Assembly (NCBI RefSeq): GCF_046530675.1
Contig: NZ_CP172558.1
Span: 2,542,001-2,606,000, forward strand
Length of the DNA: 64,000 nucleotides
Source of the DNA: Chitinibacter sp046530675
GTDB lineage: Bacteria; Pseudomonadota; Gammaproteobacteria; Burkholderiales; Chitinibacteraceae
Direction of reading: 5' to 3'
Positions 50,318 to 58,285 of this stretch are shown here, in pieces. The stretch's first letter is position 1. Every line of letters begins with the position of its first letter. The translations under genes were made by a program, and so were the position numbers. Below the pieces are notes generated by a model that was given only the letters and a program-made list of their open reading frames with translations, searched no databases and had not been told where the DNA came from.

Positions 50318-51451
50318 TTATTTCAGTTGAGCCAGTAAATCATTCAGCATTTTTTTCTGTACCGCAGGGTCGACTGCACCTTCCTTGCTGGTAATACTCA
50401 GTACGGTTTTCTTGTCTTGTTGAGTCAGCTTGATTTCAAAAGCCTGTTTTGCAGATTTTGCCTGAGTTTGTTTGTCGTCTTTCCAGAAAGCGAGCGAATC
50501 AAAGTAGCTACTTTCACTTTCTTTATCGATATCGGTCGCTGCGCGTTGTACGGTGTAAATGCCGGTGCTGCGATTGCGATCCTGGACATTGTAACCAATT
50601 CGGTCAAATGCCAGTCCTACACGACGCCAGGCACGATCATAGCTGTCCATCAGCTCGATTTCCTGTTTGGATGCGCTCAATGCAGCTCTGGTGGGGAGAT
50701 TTTTGGCCGGTTGAACGGCTTCCTGAGCTGCTTGTGCATTTGTGCCGAAAGATTGCAGCATCAGTGCCATGATTTCGGCTTCAAGTTCGGGTTTGGGCTC
50801 GCTCGGCGTCCAGGTGGTGCCCTGCCATTGGTTGGTGTTGCTGGCTGAACCTTCTTTGGCAATTTCAACCATGCCGCGATGTGTGATGTAAATGTTAACG
50901 GTATCGGGTTTTTCGCTGCGCTCGATCCGTGCACGATACTTGTCAACCGAGTCGGTTGACACAAATTGATCCGCCACTTTTCTGAATAATTTGGTTACCA
51001 GGTCTGTCGGTAGGTCGGCACGATTTTGCAACCAGTCTGTTTCCATAACGCCAATTGCTGGGTTTTCGGTCGTCAAGATAAAACCATTGGCTAGCCAGAA
51101 GTCTTTAACATCTTCCCAGGCTTTTTCTGCGGGCATTTGAGCTTCAATGAAGCGAATGCCATCTTGTACGACGATACGGGCATTGCTGGCTTGAGGAAGT
51201 ACATTGCCTGATTTACGTTGCACTTGGGTTGACTGGGCAGAAACGGCAGAATTCGGCGTGTTGTAACTTGAGTTTGCGTTCACACTGGTCAGATCTGGTG
51301 GCACTTCCAGCGGATTTTTGCTGAGATTGTCACTGCCGCTGCGGTAATCAACTTTGCTATTAAGACCTAGCGAGCCATCGGTAGTGCATGCTGAAAACAA
51401 AGTAATCAAAGCGGCAGCAATGGTCAGTTGCTTGAATTTGGTTGCGTGCAT
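50318..51451 (-). CDS. bamC: Outer membrane protein assembly factor BamC (NlpB)
   Basis: 377 aa from the ATG at 51451. The lipobox LFSAC (Cys22) makes it an outer-membrane lipoprotein of the BAM complex that inserts beta-barrel proteins. The long unstructured N-terminal segment with KVDYRS..NPLEVPPDLT, which contacts BamD, is present, followed by two helix-grip domains (about 95-215 and 245-375). It lies 30 bp downstream of dapA as in many proteobacteria. Confidence 0.92.
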   Translation of the reverse strand: MHATKFKQLTIAAALITLFSACTTDGSLGLNSKVDYRSGSDNLSKNPLEVPPDLTSVNANSSYNTPNSAVSAQSTQVQRKSGNVLPQASNARIVVQDGIRFIEAQMPAEKAWEDVKDFWLANGFILTTENPAIGVMETDWLQNRADLPTDLVTKLFRKVADQFVSTDSVDKYRARIERSEKPDTVNIYITHRGMVEIAKEGSASNTNQWQGTTWTPSEPKPELEAEIMALMLQSFGTNAQAAQEAVQPAKNLPTRAALSASKQEIELMDSYDRAWRRVGLAFDRIGYNVQDRNRSTGIYTVQRAATDIDKESESSYFDSLAFWKDDKQTQAKSAKQAFEIKLTQQDKKTVLSITSKEGAVDPAVQKKMLNDLLAQLK

Positions 51452-51481
51452 TCGGTTTATTTCCAATAGAGCATTTACAGG

Positions 51482-52357
51482 TTAATGAATACCAGCTTCG
51501 TTCATTGCGGTTAGCAAAGTAGGCTGGGCATTCTCACTTAGGCGTGTCAATGGTAAGCGAATACCGGCTTGAATTTTTCCCATTTTTTCCAGTGCCCATT
51601 TTACCGGAATCGGATTGGCTTCAATAAACAGGTGGCGATGAACGCCTTGCAGTGTATCGTTGATGGCTCTGGCTTTGGCAATATTACCGGCTGCCGCTGC
51701 TGCGCACATCTCGCTCATGGCTTTTGGGGCGATATTTGCAGTGACTGAAATAGTGCCATGTCCGCCAATCAGGATAAATGGCAGCGTTGATGCATCATCA
51801 CCACTGTAAATGGCAAAGTTTTTCGGTGCATTTTTAACTAATTCGGCGGCACGCTCCAGATTGCCGGTTGCATCCTTGATGCCAACGATATTGGGTAGTT
51901 CTGCCAGTTTTAATGCGGTTTCATTGCTCAGATCGCACGCTGTACGCCCTGGAACATTGTAAAGCAGGGTGGGAAGTGCGGTGTTTTCCGCAATCGACTT
52001 GAAGTGCTGATATAAGCCGTTCTGAGTGGGCTTGTTGTAATAAGGAACGACACTGAGGCCAAAGCTGGCGCCAACTTCCAGTGCCTTGTTTGAAAGATGA
52101 ATGGCTTCGCGGGTTGAATTGGCACCCGTTCCCGCAATCACAGGAACACGCCCGGCAGCTTGTTCAACCACGGCACGAACAATTGCAATATGTTCCTCAA
52201 CATCGACTGTGGGTGATTCCCCCGTCGTGCCAACGGCGACAATGCCGTTGGTGCCTTGCTCAATATGCCAATCAACCAGTTTGCGTAAAGTGGGAAAATC
52301 AATTTCGCCGTTCACATCCATAGGGGTGACGAGCGCGACAAGGCTACCTGTGAGCAT
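51482..52357 (-). CDS. dapA: 4-hydroxy-tetrahydrodipicolinate synthase
   Basis: 291 aa from the ATG at 52357. It condenses pyruvate and aspartate semialdehyde at the entry to lysine and diaminopimelate synthesis. Motifs: VGTTGESPT, PYYNKPTQ, NVPGRT with the catalytic Tyr nearby, and the Schiff-base lysine in IVGIKDATGN. It forms an operon with bamC; dapD and dapC are elsewhere in this window. Confidence 0.96.
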   Translation of the reverse strand: MLTGSLVALVTPMDVNGEIDFPTLRKLVDWHIEQGTNGIVAVGTTGESPTVDVEEHIAIVRAVVEQAAGRVPVIAGTGANSTREAIHLSNKALEVGASFGLSVVPYYNKPTQNGLYQHFKSIAENTALPTLLYNVPGRTACDLSNETALKLAELPNIVGIKDATGNLERAAELVKNAPKNFAIYSGDDASTLPFILIGGHGTISVTANIAPKAMSEMCAAAAAGNIAKARAINDTLQGVHRHLFIEANPIPVKWALEKMGKIQAGIRLPLTRLSENAQPTLLTAMNEAGIH

Positions 52358-52822
52358 GAGTAGGAGAACCAATCACAAAAAGAAACCATTCTAACCGAAG
52401 CGATAGCGGCTTGAAACAGCAGAAAAGAACACTTTTTGCCTTTTCATGGCAGGGCGTGGCCGATTTGCGCTGTGGCCTTGGCTGGAATGTAAAGAAATGT
52501 TGCAAATTATTAAGAAGCTGGGCGCTGCATTGTAATTGTTGAGCGATCTCAAGATCATGTCAGAGCTGGGTATGAGATCCTTGCATCAGTTCATAACTAT
52601 GAGGTTTGCTGGTTTCGTATGTGCGCATTGCAAGGCTTAGCGCCAGCAAAGCTGTTGAGTCTACTTGTTGTGACCAAGGTGATCTGTTTTCTTTCCCGCA
52701 CATGTCGGTAGTTAAACATTGCCCAATATTGTGTTGACAGTTAATAATCGCCTAACCAGTTAGAGTTTCCTGCCTATGGCTTGGGAATTCAGGGGTTGGA
52801 GTTGTAATAAAATGTCAGTCGT
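52358..52822. other. Gene-free stretch between dapA and the PTS gene, left part
   Basis: No convincing open frame. It must hold the dapA promoter (reading left) and part of the control region of the PTS gene. TTGACA at 52734-52739 is the only strong -35-like element; no well-spaced -10 follows (TAGAGT at 52761 is 21 bp away). The rest shows no clear repeat. Confidence 0.4.
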
Positions 52823-53090
52823 AGGGTCTGTTGACGTTTAGTTTGCAGATCGCGTTTGTGCTGATTTTGAGCTGAGACTAGGCGCGAAAACCGTCACATA
52901 GTCACTCTATGCAAGGTTTTTGCAACGCAGGGTCAGCTCAAAAGCAGCCAAACCCGCCGGGCTGGGCGGTTTTTTCGATGATGCTGCGTTGTAGACCGCT
53001 GACATAGAATGACTATGTGGCGCGGTCTACGTCTTGCCTCATCGAAAAACTCGCACTAGCGCGACGGCAAACCAAACGTCAACAGACCCT
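52823..53090. mobile_element. 268-bp palindromic element with terminal inverted repeats and three internal hairpins
   Basis: Terminal arms 52823-52846 and 53067-53090 match at 23 of 24 positions (AGGGTCTGTTGACGTTTRGT..). The similarity continues imperfectly inward for about 20 more bases. Inside: hairpin 1 with TTTTGAGCTGA (52865-52875) / TCAGCTCAAAA (52933-52943); a terminator-like CCGCC/GGCGG hairpin with T6 at 52951-52975; hairpin 3 with TTTTTCGATGA (52971-52981) / TCATCGAAAAA (53039-53049) and GTAGACCGC/GCGGTCTAC. Hairpins 1 and 3 both end in CATAG-N5-CTATG. No protein is encoded. It resembles a non-autonomous MITE-like element or a structured RNA gene. It lies 43 bp before the PTS start codon. 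Confidence 0.7.
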
Positions 53091-53133
53091 GGCTGATTTA
53101 TAAAAATCTTAGCGTCATTTAAAGGTGAACAAG

Positions 53134-54615
53134 ATGAATATTCTGGGTTATCTACAAAAAATCGGCCGCTCGCTGATGGTGCCAGTCGCCGTCTTGCCAG
53201 CTGCGGCAATTATGCTGGGCGTTGGCTACTGGCTCGATCCTGCTGGCTGGGGATCGAACAGTCAGTTGGCTGCATTCCTGGTTAAAGCAGGTGCGGCAAT
53301 TATCGACAAGATGCCTATCCTGTTTGCCGTGGGTGTTGCTTATGGTATGTCAAAAGATAAAGACGGTGCTGCAGCTTTGGCAGGTCTGGTGGGCTACTTG
53401 GTTGTGACAACACTTTTGTCTCCAGGTGCTGTTGCGCAAATCGAAGGCATCAAGCCTGAAGACGTGCCAAAAGCATTTGGCAAAATTGAAAATGCCTTTG
53501 TAGGTATCCTGGCTGGTGTGATTGCGGGCGAGATCTACAACAAGTTCAGTCAAGTCGAGTTGCACAAAGCGCTGGCGTTCTTCAGTGGCCGCCGCTGTGT
53601 GCCCATCGTCACTTCAGTCGTAATGATTGTAGTCTCGTTCATTCTGATGGCGGTTTGGCCAGTGATTTACAATGCACTGGTTAACTTTGGTGTGGCCATT
53701 AAAGATCTGGGTTCGGTAGGTGCTGGTATTTACGCCTTCTTTAACCGTCTGTTGATCCCGGTTGGCCTGCACCATGCGCTGAACTCGGTGTTCTGGTTTG
53801 ACGTTGCAGGCATCAACGACATTCCTAACTTCTTGGGTGGTGCTAAATCACTGGCAGAAGGCAAGGCAGTTGCAGGTGTGACCGGTATGTACCAAGCCGG
53901 TTTCTTCCCAGTAATGATGTTTGGTTTGCCTGGCGCGGCTTTGGCCATCTACCACACTGCAAAACCAGCTAACAAAGCAGCGGTTGCCTCTATCATGGGT
54001 GCGGCTGCAGTGACTTCTTTTGTGACCGGTGTGACTGAGCCGCTTGAATTCTCCTTCATGTTTGTTGCGCCATTGCTGTATGTGGTGCATGCATTCTTGA
54101 CTGGCGTTTCAGTATTCCTGGCTGCTCAAATGCAGTGGATTTCCGGCTTTGCCTTCTCGGGCGGCTTTATTGACATGTTCTTGTCATCGCAAAATCCGCT
54201 GGCTGTGAAGTGGTACATGCTGATCGTTCAAGGTCTGGTGTTCTTTGCGATTTACTACTTTGTATTCCGTGCAGCAATTACTGCCTTGAACCTGAAAACA
54301 CCGGGTCGTGAAGATGAAGTGGATGCCGCTGTTGCTGCCCCGGTTGCGGCTTCTAGCGATACCAAGACGCTCGCTGAAGCTTACCTGAGTGTCGTTGGTG
54401 GCTCTGCAAATCTGACCAATATTGACGCCTGTATTACCCGTTTGCGTTTGTCAGTGAATGATGCCGATCTGGTTGATGAAGCTGCTGCAAAACGTCTTGG
54501 CGCTAGTGGTGTTATCAAACTCAACAAGCAGAGTGTGCAAATTATTGTTGGACCAAAAGCCGAACTGATCGCTGACCAACTGCGAGTCAGTGCTGGTGTT
54601 GAAACAAAAAAGTAA
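53134..54615 (+). CDS. nagE: PTS N-acetylglucosamine-type permease, IICB part
   Basis: 493 aa from the ATG at 53134 (AAAGG 8 nt upstream). The IIC domain (about 1-375, eight to ten membrane helices) imports sugar and the IIB domain (about 405-485) phosphorylates it via the cysteine in NIDACITRLRL. LHHALNSVFWFDVAGINDI and FFPVMMFGLPGAALAIY are closer to NagE than to PtsG, so GlcNAc is the likely substrate. In E. coli NagE, IIA is fused; here the frame stops at TAA (54613-54615) directly after A AAA AAG while IIA continues in the -1 frame. See the frameshift signal entry. Confidence 0.88.
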   Translation: MNILGYLQKIGRSLMVPVAVLPAAAIMLGVGYWLDPAGWGSNSQLAAFLVKAGAAIIDKMPILFAVGVAYGMSKDKDGAAALAGLVGYLVVTTLLSPGAVAQIEGIKPEDVPKAFGKIENAFVGILAGVIAGEIYNKFSQVELHKALAFFSGRRCVPIVTSVVMIVVSFILMAVWPVIYNALVNFGVAIKDLGSVGAGIYAFFNRLLIPVGLHHALNSVFWFDVAGINDIPNFLGGAKSLAEGKAVAGVTGMYQAGFFPVMMFGLPGAALAIYHTAKPANKAAVASIMGAAAVTSFVTGVTEPLEFSFMFVAPLLYVVHAFLTGVSVFLAAQMQWISGFAFSGGFIDMFLSSQNPLAVKWYMLIVQGLVFFAIYYFVFRAAITALNLKTPGREDEVDAAVAAPVAASSDTKTLAEAYLSVVGGSANLTNIDACITRLRLSVNDADLVDEAAAKRLGASGVIKLNKQSVQIIVGPKAELIADQLRVSAGVETKK

Positions 54616-54655
54616 TTGAGGCTGCGCCACAGGGTATCGTGGCGGCTGAAGCCTC
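54606..54655 (+). other. Candidate programmed -1 ribosomal frameshift signal
   Basis: The slippery heptamer A AAA AAG (54606-54612) is in the correct phase of the IICB frame and is followed at once by the stop TAA. A 5-nt spacer (TAATT, 54613-54617) leads to a two-tier stem: GAGGCT (54618-54623) with AGCCTC (54650-54655), and CGCCAC (54625-54630) with GTGGCG (54639-54644) around an 8-nt loop. Slipping back one base reads VIEAAPQGIVAAEAS straight into IIA. This is the same heptamer, spacer length and stem position known for dnaX. No clear upstream Shine-Dalgarno stimulator is seen. A missing A in the A6 run would mimic it. Confidence 0.6.
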
Positions 54656-55124
54656 TGGTGCGAGTGAATTGATCTTGCTTTCGCCGCTCACCGGTGAAGT
54701 TGTTGCCCTGCAAGACGTGCCTGACATGGCTTTTGCCAGCAAGGCTGTTGGTGATGGTTTGGCCATTTTACCAACGGCAAATCAGGTCGTTGCGCCGTGT
54801 GATGGTCAATTACTCAAGATTTTCAATACCAATCATGCTTTTGCAATGATAACCAGTGATGGTGTTGAGTTGATCGTGCACATCGGAATTGATACGGTGA
54901 GGTTGGGGGGGCAGGGCTTTAAACGCCTTGCTGAACCAGGTAGTGATATTAAGGCTGGAGAGCCGGTATTGGAGCTGGATCTGGAATATCTTGGAGCCAA
55001 TGCCAAATCGGTTATTAGTCCAGTCGTGGTGACCAATGCTGATCATTTTGCGCCGCTTGCCAATTTGGCAACGGGGTCGGTGGTTGCGGGTCAGACACCA
55101 CTTTTTAGTATCCGGAAAAAATAA
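54612..55124 (+). CDS. PTS IIA domain (Crr-like), probable -1 frameshift continuation of nagE
   Basis: About 170 residues in the -1 frame relative to IICB; as a stand-alone gene it would start at GTG 54639 (161 aa) with AGGG only 4 nt upstream. It is a complete glucose-type IIA: histidines in NTNHAFAM and the phospho-accepting LIVHIGIDTVRLGGQGF. It receives phosphate from HPr and passes it to the IIB cysteine. Joined with IICB by frameshifting the product would be 663 aa, close to fused NagE. If translated alone it would be a soluble IIA. Confidence 0.8.
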   Translation, partial: VIEAAPQGIVAAEASGASELILLSPLTGEVVALQDVPDMAFASKAVGDGLAILPTANQVVAPCDGQLLKIFNTNHAFAMITSDGVELIVHIGIDTVRLGGQGFKRLAEPGSDIKAGEPVLELDLEYLGANAKSVISPVVVTNADHFAPLANLATGSVVAGQTPLFSIRKK

Positions 55125-55138
55125 CAAGCCATTTTGTT

Positions 55139-55168
55139 AAAAATGCCACCTTCGGGTGGCATTTTTTA
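55139..55168 (+). terminator. Intrinsic terminator after the PTS genes
   Basis: AAATGCCACC pairs with GGTGGCATTT around a TTCG tetraloop and runs into T6. Confidence 0.9.
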
Positions 55169-55196
55169 TTGCACGGCATGTGCCGAGTATTTGGCT

Positions 55197-55898
55197 TCAA
55201 TATTGTGCGAGTAATTGTGCCAATTGATGAATGGGTGAAAGATTGCTTTGATTGAGTTGGCCGAATAGCTGCAAATCTTGTCGGTGGTAGGGGGTAAATG
55301 CTTGTGGTGGATTTTCTGTCAGATAGCGACGTGCCAGGCTGGCCAGTGTCTGGGTTTGCAACTGTTGCTGCGCCAGAAAAGACGACAACTGCGTTAATAA
55401 CTCAGGGTGATTGAGAAGCAGATTTTGTATTTGAGTGGAGGGATGAATGTTTTGCCAGTTTGCAATTGTTCCGCCACCCATAAAGGGCGAGCAGCCTTGC
55501 GGTGTGACAATGGCTTGCCAGAGTTGATGCAAAAAACCACATGCGCCCAGTCCGCCAAGATGCAGCCAGCCATCGCGGATGGGGGCCAGCTGATCGAGCA
55601 GACTGTGAACGGTAGCCAGATCATCTGTGCTCCCACTGGCACACAGCATAAAGCCATACATCGGCGCCAGCGGTGACGGCATCAGGAAGGCATCGCTCAC
55701 ATGCGGATAATACTGCTTGAGCTCTTTTGCTTGCTCGGCATGATTACTTTGAATAAACAAAATGCTTGTATCTTGCTGGAGTTGATCCAGCTTGCTACTG
55801 ATTGGATGCAGGCTATAACTATTGGCTGGTGGATTGAAGGCAAGTCGTGCAGAAACCAGGGGTATAAGGTCAGGAGGGGCAATTAGATTGACGTGCAT
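55197..55898 (-). CDS. Protein of unknown function, co-transcribed with fnr
   Basis: 233 aa, not recognised with confidence. No signal peptide or membrane helix. A glycine-rich GGLGACGFLHQLWQAI at about 114-129 recalls the helix-start motif of 6-phosphogluconate/3-hydroxyisobutyrate dehydrogenase C-terminal domains, and the preceding half alternates strand and helix like a Rossmann fold, but the NAD-binding GxGxxG is absent. It begins 21 bp after the fnr stop on the same strand. Its 5' end carries an AGGGGTAT...ATACCCCT inverted repeat (55858-55910). Confidence 0.5.
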   Translation of the reverse strand: MHVNLIAPPDLIPLVSARLAFNPPANSYSLHPISSKLDQLQQDTSILFIQSNHAEQAKELKQYYPHVSDAFLMPSPLAPMYGFMLCASGSTDDLATVHSLLDQLAPIRDGWLHLGGLGACGFLHQLWQAIVTPQGCSPFMGGGTIANWQNIHPSTQIQNLLLNHPELLTQLSSFLAQQQLQTQTLASLARRYLTENPPQAFTPYHRQDLQLFGQLNQSNLSPIHQLAQLLAQY

Positions 55899-55910
55899 AT
55901 CGATACCCCT
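55858..55910. repeat. AGGGGTAT...ATACCCCT inverted repeat over a gene start
   Basis: Perfect 8-bp arms at 55858-55865 and 55903-55910, with a weaker inner GGTCA/TGAC pair. It covers the first codons of the gene after fnr and the fnr-side gap, and looks like another member of the GGGTATA family. Confidence 0.4.
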
Positions 55911-55919
55911 TGAGATTTC

Positions 55920-56666
55920 TTATTCGTCGTGGCAGGTGTTGAGCAGTTTTCGCAAGCTGTCGATATTTTCCAGCTCGATCAAACGATTTTGCACCTTGAT
56001 CAGCCCCTGATCCTGGAATTTGGATAAAGTACGGCTGACGGTTTCAAGTTTTAATCCCAGATAACTGCCAATTTCTTCGCGCGTCATCCGCAAATGGAAG
56101 CTGCTCGATGAATAGCCGCGAACGGCAAAGCGTTGTGACAAATTAAGCAGAAAGGCGGCAATACGCTCTTCAGCCTTCATATTGCCCAGTAACAACATGA
56201 CACCATGATCACGAACGATTTCGCGGCTCATCACCTTGTGAAAATGGCGCTGTAGCAGCGGAATTTCACGCGACAACTCTTCGATGTCGTTAAACGGCAG
56301 CTCACAGACTTCGCTGTCTTCCAGTGCGATGGCGTCGCAGGTGTGAACATCGGTGCTGATCGCATCCATGCCCATCAATTCTCCGGACATATGAAAACCG
56401 GTAACCTGCTCGCGACCATCTTCCGAAATCACGCTGGCTTTAAAAAAGCCCAAACGAATAGCAAACAGTGAACGGAATGGCTCACCTGCGCGATAAAGCG
56501 CTTCGCCGCGTTTGATTGGGCGAGCCTGGGTGATGATGCCATCCAGCTCCTGCATCTCTTCTGGTGATAACCCCAGTGGTAAACAAAGTTCGCGCAGGCT
56601 GCAGTTGACGCAGGAATTGCGCAGGTGACGTGGGGTCGTATCGCGAACTTGGATGGGGGAAATCAT
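55920..56666 (-). CDS. fnr: Oxygen-responsive transcription factor FNR
   Basis: 248 aa CRP/FNR protein. Cys19, Cys22, Cys28 and Cys110 correspond in spacing to the four [4Fe-4S] ligands of E. coli FNR. The cAMP-type beta-roll is followed by a long dimer helix and the helix-turn-helix EEIGSYLGLKLETVSRTLSKF, whose E..SR pattern recognises TTGAT-N4-ATCAA. It is divergent from hemN with a perfect FNR box between, suggesting autoregulation. Confidence 0.95.
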   Translation of the reverse strand: MISPIQVRDTTPRHLRNSCVNCSLRELCLPLGLSPEEMQELDGIITQARPIKRGEALYRAGEPFRSLFAIRLGFFKASVISEDGREQVTGFHMSGELMGMDAISTDVHTCDAIALEDSEVCELPFNDIEELSREIPLLQRHFHKVMSREIVRDHGVMLLLGNMKAEERIAAFLLNLSQRFAVRGYSSSSFHLRMTREEIGSYLGLKLETVSRTLSKFQDQGLIKVQNRLIELENIDSLRKLLNTCHDE

Positions 56667-56754
56667 GAGAGGTCTCGCAAGATTGGAATGAATATGCAGG
56701 GGAAATATTTTACAACTCCAAAGAGGTATATGCCCCTATGTCATTGTAGTTGAT

Positions 56755-56768
56755 TTGATCTGCATCAA
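56755..56768. promoter_or_regulatory. FNR box between fnr and hemN
   Basis: TTGATctgcATCAA matches the FNR consensus exactly. Centred at 56761.5, it would put a class II hemN transcript start near 56803, 24 nt before the ATG at 56827. It can also repress or activate fnr on the other side. Confidence 0.8.
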
Positions 56769-56826
56769 ACTCGGCTATTGTACTAGCTTTTAAGCTGCAG
56801 AATCTAGCGCATCAGGAATGGACATA

Positions 56827-58248
56827 ATGGGTAAAGAATCAGTGCACGAGCAAGGCAATTTCGAATTCGATCGGGAGCTGATCGTGCGCTACGACGGGAA
56901 AGGCCCGCGCTATACCTCGTATCCGACCGCTGATCGCTTCAAACAATCGGTGAACAGTGAGCAATTACGTGAAATTTTACAGCAGCGTCTGCCTGGTGCA
57001 TTGCTGACGCCATTGTCGCTCTATTTTCATATCCCGTTCTGCAATACCGTATGTTACTACTGCGGCTGTAACAAAATTATTACCAAGGATAAAAGCAAGG
57101 CCGATATCTATCTCGATTATCTGAGCAAAGAAATCGAAATGAATGCTGCAGCCTTACGATCCAATCCAAATCTTAGTTGCCCGAAAGTCAGTCAGCTGCA
57201 TCTGGGCGGTGGCACCCCGACCTTTATGTCCGAAGCGCAACTGACCCGCTTGATGGATCTGGTTCGAACCCATTTCGAATTGCTGCCGACGGGAGAGTAT
57301 TCGATCGAAATCGATCCGCGCAAAGTCGGTGAAGCAATGATCCAAACGCTGGGGCAACTGGGCTTTAACCGCATGAGCGTCGGCATTCAGGATTTCAACC
57401 CGGCGGTGCAACAGGCCGTAAACCGCATCCAGAGCGAAGAAGAAACCCGCGCCGTGATTGAAGCTGCGCGCCGGCATGGCTTCAAATCGGTCAGTGTCGA
57501 TCTGATTTACGGCTTACCCAAGCAAACTGCAGACACGGTAGCCGAAACGATCAGCCGCGTACTGACTTTGCGTCCGGATCGAATCGCCTTGTATAACTAC
57601 GCACATTTGCCCGAGCGTTTTATGCCGCAGCGCCGGATTAATGAGGGCGATTTGCCCAGCGCCGATGCCAAGCTCGATATCCTGCAAAATTCAATCAAAC
57701 AACTGACCGATGCCGGTTATGTGCTGATTGGCATGGATCATTTTGCGCTGCCTGATGACGATCTGGCGCTGGCGCAACGCCGTGGCCGCTTGCAGCGCAA
57801 TTTTCAGGGTTATTCAACGCACGCGGATTGCGATTTGCTGGCTTTTGGTGTCTCGTCAATTGGCAAAGTCGGCGCCAATTATTATCAGAATGTCAAAACA
57901 CTGGAAGATTATTACGCCAGACTCGACGCGGATCAGTTGCCGGTGACGCAGGGTTTGACGATGAATCATGACGATGTGATCCGCAGAGCCGTCATTCAGG
58001 CCTTGATGTGCCAGTTTTCGCTGTATTACCAGGCGGTTGAGGTCAGTTATATGATCAAGTTCGCCGATTATTTTGCCGAAGAATTGCAGCTTTTGCAGCC
58101 GCTGGTTACCGATGGTTTACTGGTCATCGATGAAGACGGTCTGTTTGTAACACCCAAAGGGCGCTTGCTGATTCGTTCGATTGCGATGATTTTTGATCAA
58201 TATCTGCGGACAAAAACCACTCAGGCAAGGTATTCTCGCCTGATCTGA
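56827..58248 (+). CDS. hemN: Oxygen-independent coproporphyrinogen III oxidase
   Basis: 473 aa from the ATG at 56827, which has AGGA 9 nt upstream; an ATG at 56818 touches the same AGGA and is less likely. A radical-SAM enzyme that decarboxylates coproporphyrinogen III without oxygen for haem synthesis. The cluster motif is CNTVCYYCGC (Cys72, 76, 79). YDGKGPRYTSYPTA and the C-terminal HemN domain mark true HemN rather than HemW. Likely FNR-induced. Confidence 0.96.
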   Translation: MGKESVHEQGNFEFDRELIVRYDGKGPRYTSYPTADRFKQSVNSEQLREILQQRLPGALLTPLSLYFHIPFCNTVCYYCGCNKIITKDKSKADIYLDYLSKEIEMNAAALRSNPNLSCPKVSQLHLGGGTPTFMSEAQLTRLMDLVRTHFELLPTGEYSIEIDPRKVGEAMIQTLGQLGFNRMSVGIQDFNPAVQQAVNRIQSEEETRAVIEAARRHGFKSVSVDLIYGLPKQTADTVAETISRVLTLRPDRIALYNYAHLPERFMPQRRINEGDLPSADAKLDILQNSIKQLTDAGYVLIGMDHFALPDDDLALAQRRGRLQRNFQGYSTHADCDLLAFGVSSIGKVGANYYQNVKTLEDYYARLDADQLPVTQGLTMNHDDVIRRAVIQALMCQFSLYYQAVEVSYMIKFADYFAEELQLLQPLVTDGLLVIDEDGLFVTPKGRLLIRSIAMIFDQYLRTKTTQARYSRLI

Positions 58249-58257
58249 ATCTCCGGC

Positions 58258-58284
58258 CGGGCGGTTTTCCGCCCGTTTCTTTTT
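58258..58284 (+). terminator. Hairpin terminator between hemN and the TauE/SafE-like gene
   Basis: CGGGCGG pairs with CCGCCCG around TTTT and is followed by TTTCTTTTT, directly before the next ATG at 58286. Confidence 0.7.
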
Positions 58285-58285
58285 G

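Noticed and set aside
52358..52822. Possible small genes in the long dapA-PTS gap
   Set aside because: No open frame with a plausible ribosome binding site or family resemblance.
54612..54641. Simple two-gene view of the PTS with IIA starting at GTG 54639
   Set aside because: Not excluded, but the weak start signal and the in-phase slippery site plus stem make a frameshift or a sequencing indel more likely; the alternative is stated in the entries.
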